64,000 nt of DNA from Gavia stellata (GCF_030936135.1 NC_082600.1:26853943-26917942), one strand, 5' to 3'. Positions 35,801-49,284 are shown, counted from the stretch's first letter. The notes: generated from the letters alone by a model not told the origin. Program-made: numbers and translations.

Positions 35801-38339
35801 TCTCGCTCCCCATCTCCAGAAAAGAGATGCCTTTTTAAGCAGAGGGGCTGCCGTATGCTGGCCACAGCCACAATGAACAGTCTTGTAGTCAAGTAGGCCT
35901 CCAGTGCAGGACTTGGAAGGTGCTCAGATGGGGGCTGGCAGTCATGCAGGGTAGCCAAGGGGTACGGAGAGCTGCAGAGAGCGAGCAGACGCAAAGGAGA
36001 AGTAGTATGGGAGAGCTCCTGCAGAACTTTTAATCTCTTTTTTGCATGCTCTGTGGCAGCACTGAAAGCAGCATTGCTTGTTGATCTCTTCTGGAAGTGG
36101 ATTAAGCAAAACTGCAGGATGGTATGCAGGGTTCAATGTCCTCGCAGGGAGCTCGTGCAGAAGAGCCACTGCTCTTGCACTCTCTGCCTTCAGTGCTCTC
36201 CACTACATGTGGTGGAGAGATGGCAGCAGCAAGAAGAAAAAAGAAAAAGAACTGTCCGTTTTGATGCCTGGTGGTGAATGAAAGCCATTTCCAAGCAGAG
36301 CGGTGGGGATGAGAAGAGGGAGCATTAATTCCTCTCCTTTACAGATTTGGAAAGGACTTGTGAACATTTCCTTTCCTGCACTCTGCTGTTAACAGTTCTG
36401 CAGGGTGATATCATTGGGGCCTTTTCCAAACTCAGACCGTCTCAGACATTACAACACCAGGTTTTGGCTGCGTATACATATCACCAGCTACACCCACTCC
36501 AGCCCCCTCCCTACAACACCCCCAGAGGGATCAGTGAACATCCCAATGCCAGACTCACCAGAGGTCTGCTCAGCATCTCAGCAGTCACAAGCCCCCAAGA
36601 ACTCATCCGCGGACACTGTACCTACACCTACTCAACTGCTCTTGAAATCAGCTCAGCTAAAAAAAAAACCCTAATTGCTCCAAAGAGTCTAACAGTCTGA
36701 GCCCCATTGTCATGAGAGCAAGCAGCTCATGATACCAGGCACCAAGGTGCTGATGGGTGGGTTGGAAGTGGAGAGAAAAAGGAGGAGAGCGGGTGCCTCT
36801 GAAGAACATCTCCAAACAGGCCATGGTCAATGCAAAGGTCTGTTTCCCTCATGCTGTAGAGCATGTGCTGGGGAAATCAACAGCTCCCTGTTGAAAACCT
36901 GATCTTGGCGAAGCCACTTGCAAGCTGGAGGAAGGAGAGCTGCTCTCCCTAGTCCTCAGCAGTTATGTGCTCAAGTTCTGCATTCTGGCAAGTTCACCTC
37001 TGTTGCACAGATCTTGCTAGCTGCAGCAGGGGAGTATTGCAGCTCTCCTCTATGTATGGTGGGGGCTCACATCCAAACTAGCTCTGCGCCAGCATAAAGA
37101 GGAAATGTCTCCACTGACATTAATGAAATTACTCCAGAGTGTCATGTTAGGCAGCCCAGTGAGAGTGAGAGCAGAATCAGATTATGTCGACATGTTGGAG
37201 ATCTGCAACCACAGAGCAGCCTACCAGCACAACAGACAAAAAACAGTGTCAGGGAAGAGGTTTTAGTTTCAATTTGTCCAAGAATCAGTTATTTAAAAAA
37301 TGCCTGAGCTGGGTTCCTCAAAATAGTGGGAGTTTTGCTTAGTGCTTACCCCGAGCAGTGTGTTAGCAACGCACTCAGGCCTTCTTCTGTAAAGAGCAAA
37401 AGTGCCAAAGGCAGAAGAAAAATAAACAAAGCAAATGCCTGGGCTGTTCCACCAGCCAGCCCAGATGTCGAATTTGCTGTTAATAATGCCGATGATTTGA
37501 GCTGCTTCCCCGCCTGCAGTCATGTCCAGGAAGGTGTGAGGAGCCCCTGGAGATGCAGACAGCATGTGCTCGAAGTGTGAGATGGTCCCCAAGTGGGTTT
37601 GCACGACAGCCTGGCAGCTCTCCTCTACAGATGTGCTCTGTCAGTATAAAACCTCCCAGGGCTGTCAGCCTGCTCCCGGCAGCCTCATCCACTCCTCCTT
37701 ATGCTTAAGGATCACAGAACTGCAAGGCTTTCTTCTGTTTACTGTAAGGAGATGTTGCCTGGATCCTTTTTGGATGGAAACTCTCTGCTACTTTGCTCTC
37801 TAGCAACCTTGGTCAAGGTTCCCCAGAACTTTTTCCAGCCCACCGGACAGTTTAGTTGCTCCAAAACAGGACTGGTTTGGTTCAAATCCAGTATTTGATC
37901 TAACGGCTCAGCTACATTCCTGCTAGGATATTGCCCTCAGTATCACCACTCAGCCTGTTTAGCAAGCAGTTCACGGATGAGAAAGACAAGTACATGCCAG
38001 CAGTTACTGGGTTCACCAAAGCAAACTAACCACAAAGGTCCAGAGCTGGCAGCCTTTAGTCAGGAAGAGATCTGCTCCTAAGGCTCTGCTCTGCCATCTC
38101 TCTGGCAGCTTTCTGCTGCTAGTGTTTCCCCTCTTTCTCTTCAGAGATTTATTTTGGTACTGACAGGGGCACTGCAAGGACTTGCTTTCCTTTCTCCCTT
38201 CTAAAGCACTTTCTTTTCTCTCTCTCCACCCTCTGTGTAGACAAGAGAGCCCATTTCCCTGCAGTGATTAATTCCTTTTGGCCCTTACAACTCAAAAAAG
38301 ATTTTCTGTTAATGCTGGTTTTGTCCTTCTCTGATTCAA
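32812..38339. other. Intergenic, no gene recognised
   Basis: About 5.5 kb without supported genes. Open frames near 32864-33328 and 36347-36700 have no known domains. Parts around 34700-34900 faintly resemble old CR1-like antisense sequence but are too diverged to call. Confidence 0.5.
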
Positions 38340-38560
38340 CATCCACAGAATCACAGAACCACAGAATCATTAAGGTTGCAAAAGACCTGTAAGATCATCA
38401 AGTCCAACCATCAACCCAACACCACCGTACCCACTACACCATGTCCCGCAATGCCACATCCACAAGTTCCTTGAACACCTCCCAGTGATGGTGACTCCAC
38501 CACTTCCCTGGGCAGCCTGTTCCAATGCTTTACCACTCTCTCAGTAAAGAAATTTTTCCT
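38340..38560 (-). mobile_element. CR1 LINE 3'-end fragment
   Basis: On the plus strand it starts with the tail ACAGAATCACAGAACCACAG, then the complement of GACTTGATGATCTTACAGG, then the terminal ORF2 region encoding (minus strand) the usual NRL-PREV-like end ahead of the last codons. Truncated at about 38560, so roughly 220 bases remain, with a stop-interrupted frame. Confidence 0.9.
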
Positions 38561-38807
38561 TGCATCATATAAAATGGCTCCAACCACTTCCCTTTGGGAA
38601 CATGGGTTAAAATCCAGCCTGAGTCCTCACAGTAGACACTCAGAGAAGGACATGGTGGGCAGGGGTAAAGGAAGGTACGTGACCCCAGTGGGCAGCACTG
38701 GCAAAAGCATTACTTCCCTGCTTTAAAAGGGATGTTGACCACTGGGGGATGGAGGAGGAAGAGAGACTCCGATGGCTGAGAGCTGCACTATTTGTCCCAT
38801 AGTAAGC

Positions 38808-39155
38808 TCAGCCTGTTTAGCCTCTCAAACAGAAGAAAGTGCCTTTATCCCACGGTAATCCCAGGGAGAAACATGGGGTACTCAAAAATTCTTTAATCTC
38901 CTGAAGAAAGGAAGAATGGGAACCACAGCCAGATGCTATAACCAGGCAATTTCTGATTAGAAATAAAACACTGTTTTGTAGCGTGTGGCTGATCAACCCA
39001 TGGACATGGCAGATTCCCTGTCTCCATTTGATTCTGCACTGAGGCTGGTTAACTTCCCAAAAGCACTGCTGGCAAGCACATATTATTGGGTGTGGGACAG
39101 GGGTAACTACATGAAATGAAGGGGCCAGTCTTATACAAGAGGTGAGGCTGGATGA
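38808..39155 (+). mobile_element. Decayed CR1/L3-like LINE 3' relic
   Basis: The plus strand opens with AGCTCAGCCTGTTTAGCCTC, followed by words equivalent to the old amniote CR1 3' end: 'ATTTCTGATTAGAAATAA', 'TGGTTAACTTCCC', and a near-terminal 'GAGGTGAGGCTGGATGATTGCC'. A 239-residue antisense open frame covers it, but it reads the wrong strand of a repeat and is not a gene. Confidence 0.5.
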
Positions 39156-42100
39156 TTGCCTGTCAAACCCGGGGAGTCTGTGAATTACCAGAGCTCTCGT
39201 TTTGCCTGTGGCATTTCTGTAAACCTGCCACTGGTGCTGGTTCAGTGCTGGCACGTGTCCTGGAAGCACACCTTCTCCAAGCTGCTCGTTGTTCCAGGTC
39301 TGCTGGAGACTGAATTTGCTCCCCCGCCTCTGGCAAGAAAGTTTCCTTGTATAACCTTGCAGAAGCAGGGAGCCTGGCGACCAGAGAGGGCTAGCTGCAC
39401 TCTCGAGCCACAGACAAGAGGCCACATGCTCCCGATTCAAACGGAGAGCGGGGTGGCTGGTCAAGGTGACCCCAGAGTCACAGAGCACAGACGATCCAGC
39501 AAACCAGCCCAGATGAGAAGCACTGCAGTCTGGCACAGATGAAGGAGGAACCCCCAGGGTGCGTAGTTAATCGCAAGGATCCACTGGCATCAGTTGTACA
39601 GCAGGAGATCAGCTTGCAAAACAGAGCTACAGCCCTTCCAGGGTAATGTGGTAAGATACTCCATAAGGCAAAAACTATGATTCCTGCCTGGGTAGGAGAT
39701 TGTTTATGCCAGAAAAATCCCATAAGGCTGTGGGCCCATGAACTTTCTCCACAGGCAGTACCCAAGGAAAACTTCACCTGCCATGTAGCACCCCCCTAGT
39801 CTTTGTTGTCCCATACACCTGAGGGAAGGGGACAGCATATATAGACCAGGCAGCAAGGACTTCCCAAGAACAGAAGCCATGCCACCTTGGAAACTTGCCA
39901 AGAGCTGGTGGGCTGCACCTAAATCCCCCCAAAGTCCCTCAGGATGGAGGTACCATTTTCAAGCTTCAAACCTGGTTAAAGAGGAGATTAGGATGCAGCC
40001 AACCAAGTGAGTCTCACACTCAGTGCATGAAGCTACAGAGGTTTATCTAAATCTTCACTCATGAGCACAGGCTGTCTAGCTTTCTTTCCAGAATTAAGAG
40101 CCACAAGCCGGTCTGAATAAGGATCTTGGAACAGAAGAAAACAGCTGGTGAGCCAATTTCCACATTGGTGTCCTTTGCCTTTGTACGCCTCTCCCACGCT
40201 GCATTAATCCTGGCTTTCTCTTCACACCTCTTGCCATCCCCTGCTCTGGCTAGCCCTGATGTATGTGCGTGCTGGCTGTCACACCAATGCGCACACCCTG
40301 TGTATACGGGTCACAGCTGCCAGACCAGGGTCCATACCAGATGCACTCTCCATGCCTCTCCCATGGCACAGTGCTGAATTGGGCCTGATTCTTCTGTCCA
40401 CCTGTAGAGCATGACAAAACCTGTAGAAATGTAACAATCTTGAAAATTTCTCCTCTTCTCTCAAATTTGGTTGAAACTGTCCAGCATGTTCAAAAGTTGC
40501 CAGAAGGGCCCTGTGGTAAACAGCATGGTTGCATAGGCTTCGTCACCTTGGGAAACCAGCCAGAAACAGCTGAGAGGCCCATACACTACATCCACAGCCC
40601 TATAGGTATCTTGCTGCAACAGGACATGGCGAGAAGCTGCCCTGTGCGCACAGAGCACAGGCAGCTGCTTGCCAGTGGTGCTTTGCTGCCTTTCCAGCTC
40701 GCCTGCACATTGTAACTTCTACAACAAATAAACTGCTTATTAAGCAGCGACCCCAGGTTTGTCTGGTTTTGGTGATGGTGGCCGTCGATCCTTACTGAGG
40801 TGATTCACAACTTGACACTATTTTCTTTGCTCCCCTTCTGTCTCCAGCCAGAGCGCCTGATATCCCTGGCTCCCAGCCAGGGTGCAGGGTGAGTGTCTCT
40901 CACTTGTTTATAGCTGGGCTGAGGGATGTTTAAACGAGGATGGTGATGGGAATCTTGGGAATTTCACAGCAGACATAACTGCAGCTACAATCCTCCCTGC
41001 AGCTGACAAGTACCACTCGAGTATAGAAAATTCTTTATCGAAAGACAAATCCATTGAGCAGCTACTTCTGGAAAGGAAGGCACTCTCAGGGAAATACTAG
41101 TTGCAAAGCAAATTTAAAAACCATAATCACTCACAGCCTGATCTCTAAAAGGCAGGAGACCAAAGCAACAGGAAAAACTGTGCATGCAGCTGCATGCTTA
41201 GTTGACACATGCAGCTACCGTGATTGCCTGCACAAAGAAACACTTTGATAGGAGAGAGAGAAAGAATCTGGCTCAGCCTCTGTGGCAAAAGCCCTTTGGA
41301 AAAGCAGGTCCATGCTGAAGCATGCAGACTTGGCTGTAATGGTGTCACAGTGCAAGTCCAGCTTTAAAATAAAAAATTCTCCAGTCATTCATTTAGTAAG
41401 GAAGGACTACAGATTATTACTAAAGCTGAAAGAATTTGTTTAGGTCCATGCTATATTTCACTGCGAATGTTTATTTTCTTTCAGCACTTCGTTCAGCTTG
41501 GACAATGACACCAAGCTAATTAGTTTCACATTTGTCCATACTTTTAAGCCCTTCTCCTTTGCAGGATTTCATGGCTGCAATACCAAGGTTGTAAGCATGA
41601 TGAGCAAAGGCACATTTGGTTTTTTTCGAGAAAGTCTTCACCTAGTCTTTTTTTCGATCATCAAGTGATTCCAATAAGTTTGCTACTAGCTAAAGCCTAC
41701 ACTGGAGGGCCAAAGCTGACCTGATCATGTCTTTCAAAAAAAAAAAAAATTACAACTGATGCCTAGCTTAAGAGACTGAAAAGCTTGCAAGCAGAAAAGC
41801 TCTTGCAATCAGAGGAAGAGGAATCAACTCTGATATGTTACAAAATTATTTTTAATGCCTTACTGTTAAAAGGTCCGTGGTATACTTGATGCTTGGAAGG
41901 GCACCAAATGCCGAGACCCAGCAACACCACTCAGATCTACGTTTCCAGTTCGAAATAACAAACACATTCAGGGTCTCTGAAGGACTGTCTGTTAATGATC
42001 CTTTTCAAAAAAGCATTTGGACTCCTTACAGGTTACAACTCTCAGACACAGGAGTTTGGGGAAAACCTGGACAAACGATTCACTGGAGTGCCTGAAGCTC

Positions 42101-44208
42101 CTTTTTGCATGGGCAGTTTTGTCTGAAAGTGCAGCTAAGCACTGGTTAGTGCTGGACTGCTTATTTTTTGGGGATGCAGCACTAAGCACAGGAGGCCCAG
42201 ATACATCACTGGCCACGAGTGCCTCGCACAGTACCACTTAAGAAAAGACAGAACCTGAAAGGCAGAAGGAGCTGGGCAGCCGCATGCTCTAACTCTGCTG
42301 AGTGTGTTCCCTGCACTGGCATCACCACTAACAGGAGCAGTGGCACAGCAGCCTGGGTGCTGAAACCTGGGTCACTTTCCAGGGTCCTGGGTTCACCTTG
42401 CCAGGGACCCATCATTGCTGGGGAACTCCTGGAGCAGAGCTGCGCTCCAGCTACCACATGGCACCCTCAAAGTGTCAACCTGGATCAGGCTTAGCCCAAG
42501 TAATTCCACAGGACAATAATGTTCTCAGCTGCCTGCTCCTCCCTGGACCCCCACCAAGGGGGTATACTCCCCATAAAAGACAATGTCACACCTCCTCTGC
42601 CCTCCTGAAATTACCCTGTACCAATTTTATTTTCTGTTCTCTCTGCTTCCTTCCCACATTCTGCCCCAGCTTCCACATCTCGTCTTCAGTAATTTCTACT
42701 GATGGACAGTCCTGTTACCCATCAACGCCAACCTTTTGAAGAGTAAAAGCCCCGTACAGCTGTATCACAAACAACCAGAGATCCTACACTGCATACATGC
42801 AAAATCCAGGGACCCAGCAATTGCTGCTCTGGTTACACACATCACAAGGGCTGATCCATACACTGCCAACAGCCACCTGCCTGCATATCAGCATGCTGGG
42901 GGCTACCACTGCTATTGCTTTACCACATTGCCTGGTGCCACAGCTCTGGCCAAATCACTCGGCTCAAGAGATTACTGACAACAGCAGTAGGGTTGGCAGG
43001 TCTTAGCAACTGGGTGCAGTGTCAGGGTGATGGGCTGCATGGTGAGACGAGTCCCAGTGACTTTGTAATGGCTGAGACTGGGGATAAGTTGGAAACAAAG
43101 TTTAACCTGAACTTCACAGTTGTGAGAATCTGCTGAAGCTCTAGAAAAAAGGGTCCTGCTGACTTGCCTGAAACCCCCTAAATCTTCCTCCTCTGCTGAA
43201 GGCTAAAATAAAGAAGAACAAGAAAGTGGGTTTCCTTTAGCAGAGAGCAAGAGACAAAATTCCCCCCAGAAAAAGTGCAGTATTTTCCACACTGGTGGCT
43301 GTCTCATCATGGAAAGACATCTGAGACACTTCATTAGTCACTGCCTGCAGCTTACGCCTCAAACATGTCCCCAAAGCAGTAGAGACCAAAAATACAATGA
43401 GAAAAGAGGAATCTCTGTATCTCCTCGAAAACGTGGAAATAACTGGAGTGGCAGTTTAGATGCCAGGCAAAGAATTTTCTTTGTATATTTTACAGGCCAA
43501 ACTTCTCTTCTCCAGTGCTATTTTCATCTGTAAATAAATCCTCCAAAACAAGGGCCAGATCCAGAACTGCACTACAAAAAAAAAGCCCAGAAGTCATTTT
43601 TTCAAACAGGTGTCTTTACTAGTAAGTCCAAATCCTGCAAATAATTTAAAGCTGCCCGTTCTCACTGGAGCTTCTCTCACAAGTTTGGAGATGCTCTGGT
43701 AAAGAAGCCCACATGCTGAAAGCTAGGCTGGATGTGAATACTCAAAGCCCTGCCAACTGCCCCCCTAAAGGGGGCTGCAAGTCTTCACTGGCAGGGTCAA
43801 CAGAGACCACTGGGAGGAGCCAGAAGAATGGAGAAAGCAGGAGGGATGGAAGAAGGTACTGCAGTGCCTGAAATATTTCTTTGCATCACTAACTTGCATT
43901 TTATTAAAATGTTAAGAACCAGTAAGGTACAGGACAGATACCCCCCTTTCAAATCTGCCCTAGACCCTAGTCTCCACATACAGCATCAATCCATACATGA
44001 GACAAACAAAAAATGCCAAGTATGGAAATGGCTGAGTATCTTTTCTGAACTGCAACAAAGGGCAAAATCACAATGCCAGAGTCTCCCAAGTTCCCTGGCA
44101 TTCTGTGGTTCTTATCTGTCATGCACACATCACTTCAAAATCAAGCAAAAAAATTGAACTTGTCCTTCCAGCTCTGGCAGAGACTCCATGTGAGAGTGCT
44201 GCCCTGGG
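39156..44208. other. Intergenic, no gene recognised
   Basis: About 5 kb with no supported gene, strong repeat or paired splice sites. A run of about 13 A lies near 41739-41751. Open frames are short and without domains. Confidence 0.5.
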
Positions 44209-45112
44209 AATCATAGAATCATGGAATCATTTAGGTTGGAGAAGACCATTAAGATCATCGAGTCCAACCGTTAACCTAGCACTGCCAAGTCCACCACTAA
44301 ACCGTGTCCCTAAGTGCCACATCTACATGTCTTTTAAATACCTCCAGGGACAGTGACTCAACCACTTCCCTGGGCAGCCTGTTCCAATGCTTGATAACCC
44401 TTTCAGTGAAGAATTTTTTCCTACTATCCAGCCTGAACCTCCCCTGGCACAACTTGAGGCTGTTTCCTCTTGTCCTGTTGCTAGTTGCTTGGGAGAAGAG
44501 ACCAACACCCACCTCTCTGCAACCCCCTTTCAGGTAATTGTAGAGAGCAATAAAGTCTCCCCTCAGCCTCCTTTTCTCCAGACTGAACAACCCCAGCTCC
44601 CTCAGCCACTCCTCATAAGACTTGTGCTCCAGACCCCTCACCAGCTTCGTCACCCTTCTCTGGACACGCTCCAGCACCTCAATGTCCTTCTTGTAGTGAG
44701 GGGCCCAAAACTGAACACAGGATTCGAGGGGCGGTCTCACCAGCACCGAGTACAGGGGCACGATCACCTCCCTGCTCCTGCTGGCCACACCATTTCTGAT
44801 ACAGACCAGGATGCCATTGGCCTTCTTGGCCACCTGGGCACACTGCTGGCTCATATTCAGCTGTCTGTCAATCAACACCCCCAGGTCCTTTTCCACCAGG
44901 CAGCTTTCCAGCCACTCTTCCCCAAGACTGTAGCGTTGCATGGGGTTATTGTGACCCAAGTGCAGGACCCGGCACTTGGCCTTGTTGCACCTCATACAAT
45001 TGGCCTCAGCCCATCGATCCAGCCTGTCCAGATCCCTCTGCAGAGCCTTCCTACCCTCGAGCAGATCAACACTCCCGCCCAACTTGGCGTCGTCTGCAAA
45101 CTTGCTGAGGAA
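44209..45112 (-). mobile_element. CR1 LINE, 5'-truncated, best-preserved copy
   Basis: On the minus strand the copy begins abruptly in ORF2 near 45112 at the Ser-Lys-Phe-Ala-Asp-Asp stretch. It runs through the C-terminal part of the reverse transcriptase protein and ends at 44209 in a tail of ATGATTC-type repeats. The reading frame from the truncation point to its stop at 44297 is unbroken, which marks this as younger than the other copies here. 5' truncation is the normal outcome of CR1 insertion. Confidence 0.93.
44297..45112 (-). pseudogene. CR1 ORF2 remnant (C-terminal reverse transcriptase)
   Basis: About 270 codons in one frame, without a true start. The FADD box near the truncation point corresponds to the second catalytic Asp pair of the reverse transcriptase (family consensus F/YxDD). 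Downstream lie the conserved [17 protein letters not shown] and [11 protein letters not shown] segments of CR1. The endonuclease and the first half of the polymerase are missing, so the product could not act alone in retrotransposition. No promoter is evident. Confidence 0.9.
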
Positions 45113-45364
45113 AGGGGTCTCCAGAGCCAGGCAGGCCTACCAGAGCAGCCGGATGACTTGGCAAGGGGGAAGCAAGACTCTGGTTTCTACAGCGGGTTAG
45201 TTCATCTATCCTGGCAGTCTACCCACGCCCAGCTCTTGCTTGGACGTCCCTCCTGTGACTGGTACAAGAAGAATTCCTGTAGAGCCAAGCCAGACTGCAG
45301 AACACACTGACAGAGCTGACAGGAGCAGCTGCCAGCCCCTGTTTTTCCCCAGGTAAGGTGAGTG
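45113..45364. other. Short unique segment beside CR1
   Basis: No gene seen. A good plus-strand splice-donor-like sequence CCCAG then GTAAGG lies at about 45350-45357, with a further GTGAGT immediately after it; no exon can be assigned. Confidence 0.4.
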
Positions 45365-45745
45365 CAGTGGGGGGGGGGCGGCTGGCTTTGTCCGTCCCGG
45401 GAGCCGCAGGCCTGCGCCCCAGTAACGCAGAGGGGCTCCAGCTCCAGGAGCGCCAGCACAAGCCCAGGCCACGCCGTCACCCCGCGTCTGTTCCTCCCCG
45501 CTGTTCGCCAAGGCCGAGTTAGACGAGATCTGCGCCAGAAACAAGCTAGGGCGGGGAAGCCCGGGCGGGAGAGGGGCCGGGACGCTGCCCGGTGCCCCCG
45601 CCGCCCGCCCGCTGCCGGGACCAGCCCCGACCGGCTGCACCCTCTACCGGCCGCGGCTCGCAGGCGCCACCGGGACCGCGGCGTCAGCAGCTCCCGCCGC
45701 CCTCAGCACCGCGTCCCGGGACTCCGTGACGCCACTTGTAACACT
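45365..45745. promoter_or_regulatory. Intergenic CpG island 1
   Basis: GC-rich, CpG-dense sequence starting with a run of about ten G at 45369-45378 and ending near a TGACGCC word at 45727. No coding exon recognised. It may be an alternative JDP2 promoter, an lncRNA promoter or an enhancer with island character. No clear minus-strand donor was found close by. Confidence 0.55.
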
Positions 45746-46961
45746 AAAACGGGCTAAAACAGGATGGGGGCGTGTGTCTCATGTCAGACACCACGAGTGT
45801 CACCACGTCCTGGACGCGGCACGCTAGAGAGCTGCGAACACCGACACCTCCAGTCAAGCCCCCGCCTTATCTCGCCTCCCACCTGAGCCAGGAGTGCTCC
45901 TGCAGGCAGGCGGTTTTCCTCCTGCCTGGTTTCCCCTTCCAGAAGAGCAACTCTCCGCAGCCACAGCTGTATCAGACCAAAGGCACTGCGTTTGTTCTCA
46001 CAACCACCGCAGGCTTTTAGCTTTTGTCACCAAATCTTCATTGCAGGGTACTCATCAAGCACAAAACCAGTGTGACTTGCTAAACCACAAGGCCCGGAGC
46101 TCACTTAAAGAGCAAACATCCTGCCATCGGACCAAGCGTTTTCATTTTGGTACGATAGCCTTCACCAGCACAAAGACTAAACCTTTGCTTAGGTACCTAC
46201 AATGCCTTCAGTGCTCCGCAGCCTCAAAACTGGATCCAAGGAGCTTCCAGAAAGGAAACAGGGCAACAAATATTTCAGAGAAGGCAAGGGAAACGGTCAT
46301 GAATCTTTTTCCTGGTGAGCTAACACCCACTACTTGATCAGCCCCAGCTTTCTGGGATGGTGGGGCCCCATACAGGTGCACAGCACTACCTGCAGCTGGC
46401 AAGCCATGGTCACTGCAGGACAACATGCTGTGATACACACGTTATCAGCCTCAACACAAAAAGATTTGCCTTTTTCCTCACCCCCCTTCTCACACAAGGC
46501 AACTTGTAATTCCCAGATGCAGCTAACAGCAGAGAGTCAGTTATCTGGAAATGACTGGTTGCGGTTTCAGGCTATGATAGATGGCACTCACTGGTAATCC
46601 TTCCCTCCCTCTCTCCATTAACACTCCTCCTCCCTCCAGTTACCAGAAAATGCAGCACTGCTTCCTTCTGCCCGCCCCTCTCTCCTCCCTCCAGGCTACT
46701 CCTTTGGAGAATTGGCTCCACAGCTGGATTGTAAAATAATCCAGCTGTTCCTATGACAACGTGCTGGCAGTGGGCAGAGATGACGCCAGCACACAGTGTT
46801 GGCCCATTCACTACCAACACCCAACTCTGTTTGTTTTGGTTTGGGATGCATTTGTTTTTCTATGTGGGCAGCTCTGCCGAGTACATTTCTGAAGGCCGGA
46901 GGGGCAGGAGGAGCCACAATCCCAGAGACGCCAAGAAAGTTGCTGGCTCTGTGATTTACCC
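45746..46961. other. Intergenic, nothing recognised
   Basis: No supported gene or repeat. A CT-rich plus-strand block lies around 46590-46700. Confidence 0.5.
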
Positions 46962-47129
46962 TTTTTTTTTTTTTTTTTTTTGCCCCGGCTCCATCTGATG
47001 TGAGGATCAAAACCCCTCCAGCAGTCTTGCAGCTGCACCCAATCTTTGCAAGACTTGATCCAGAGCCTGAGTTGAAAGGCACAGTGCAAGACTTTGCGTG
47101 TAAGGCTTCCACAGAAAAAAAAAAAAAAA
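46962..47129. repeat. T20 and A15 runs flanking a stem-loop
   Basis: Twenty T at 46962-46981 and fifteen A at 47115-47129 are separated by 133 bases. Inside, AGTCTTGCA (47023-47031) and TGCAAGACT (47047-47055) form a perfect 9-bp stem with a 15-base loop; TGCAAGACT occurs again at 47085-47093. The block could fold back on itself. It matches no repeat I know. Confidence 0.6.
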
Positions 47130-49284
47130 GCCTTGGGTAGAATCAATAGGGGCCACGCAGCCTTTATTTTAACATCTTGCCTGTCAGCAGAAGGATTGTA
47201 GTGTAGAGGAGGCAAAGAAAAACTTGCTCCTTGTGAAGCGTTAGCCAAACACCTGGCTGGACTAATCCAGCCTCTCCAGCTTTGATAGGAGCTAGCTCAT
47301 GTACCGAGGGACTTGAGCAGAGGCCATCAGCAGGAGCAGAAGGACCTTACTGTCCTGCTCAGCAAAAGGAGGAGGCTCCTCAGGTACTGCAGCTATTAGA
47401 CCTCCTCAGCAAAGCCCGCTCCTTCTGCGTCATTGCGATCATTCTGCAGACAACCATCTACAGCTCTGCAACTCCAATGACAGGGCTCCCAAAGGGAAGG
47501 GCAGGAATGTGCTGGACAGTCCTCAGGAGATGAAGCAATTTCCCTGGGACTAAAACCCTTCACTCACAAGGAAGCTCAGCACAGCAAAATGCCCCTGCTC
47601 CCAGCACCAACAAAATTAAAGACAGCATTTGTTACTGCCTGTACATTTCACTATGTCTCCATTTTTATTCTGAAGGTCTTAAAAACAGAGCAGGGCATGT
47701 AAGACAGGCAGGACTCTGTAGCTGCATAACTGCTAACAAACTGTTTCCTTTGAAACCCAGGTAATTGACCATCACTACAAGCCCAACAGTGGCCATTTCT
47801 GTTGCACGGCTGACTGCAATGACCAGGGCTCCCACTGCTCTGCTTTGAAGATGCTGAATGTCAGCAGATAGGGGTGAAGAAAGATGGTCCTCAGCGAGCG
47901 AAGAAAATAATGAAATTAGTTATGCTGGTTTTGAAGAGAGACCTCCATGGGCCACTCTGGAGACAGGACACAAATGGCCAATTAACCTAAGCAAGTGCAA
48001 GGAAGGGAATGTATCTCAAACTACACAGATTAGCTAATCTGATCTCTTGACTTCCCTTGTACCTGACAGTCTGCTATGTTCAGCTGCTCACCATGCCAGA
48101 TCAGAGAACCAACCCTGTGTAGTTTGAGAGTGTACTATACACTTTACCCAAACTCTTATCCAAGTCTTCCTCCCAACTTCCCTTCCCGTCACACAGGGAT
48201 TTCTGTTCTGATTCAAAAGATCAGAAATAAATGCCACGAGCCATATGTGGATAGGTCTTTTTTTCTTGCTATCCGTTTTTCAAGGACATAAGTAATTTAA
48301 TAGCAGTGCAGAAAGTTTTGAGGTACCTTCCACCAGGGCTGTATTTTCCTACCTTTTCACTTACTTTAGAAATCACCCCCAACTTATACACACAGCGCAA
48401 TATTTGAATATAACAAGCTCTACAGCCTCCTCTATATCCAAAGAGCCCTTCAGCCTCAGCGCCACCTGAACATCCTCTGCCAGCACAGTAATTACAGCAA
48501 GACACTCCTTCAAGGACCTGGCCTCTGTCGACTGTTCAGTACTGGGCTCTCTCAGTGGGCCAAGACAGGCTTAGCCCAAGATCTCCCTAAGTCCTTCCTG
48601 CAGAACACAGTTTGAAGAGTCAAAAAACAGACTTTGCAAAATAAACAAAAGCAAAGCTCTTCCCCTGACTCGCGTAGCCTGTAGAAGTCCAAGCTCCTTG
48701 TGTGCTGTGCTTTAGTCTTCAGCACTTTTCACAAGTGCCAGATCCCAACTCCACAATCTCTCTCAGACTTTTTACTATTTGCTAGGGCAAAATCTGATAG
48801 GAGGTTGCTGGGCCCCTGATCTGCATGGTGTTTACAGGAAGAGACCACTCTATCCAAAGCTTCTTAGGTCAACTATACTCAATATCAGCACATGTACATA
48901 TTTGAGAGGATTAAGAACAAGATTTCATCAAAAGGAATTTCAATTATCAGACCGCACAGCAGATACACAGCAAGGCAAAGGACTCTGAGAGCAAGTCTGG
49001 CCATGTATCAACAACCTGTCTGTTCCATTAAAAGTCTACCTGCCTACCTGGTCCTGCCCCGGGAAGCACCCTTGTGAGGCTCAGCAATCGTTGGAAAGCA
49101 GATGGGCGAGAGAGAGGAGGGCAGCCTGAGAGCAGTGTCAGTGCAGATGGGAGATGCGATCAGGTGAGTGACTGGGGTAGAGATTTTGTGGAGAGGACTG
49201 GAGAGTCTGTCTGGGGCAGCTGGCAAAGCAGGCTGCTGCACCGGGGGTGGAGCATCAGCCCTTTGGTTCTGACTGAGCCAGTAA
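47130..49284. other. Intergenic, no gene recognised
   Basis: About 2.1 kb without supported genes or clear repeats. Confidence 0.5.

Noticed and set aside
38817-39536. 239-codon minus-strand open frame
   Set aside because: Much of it is antisense to a decayed LINE 3' end, and the rest has no domain.
44354-44360. TGACTCA AP-1 core
   Set aside because: It belongs to the CR1 consensus region of that copy rather than to a unique regulatory element.
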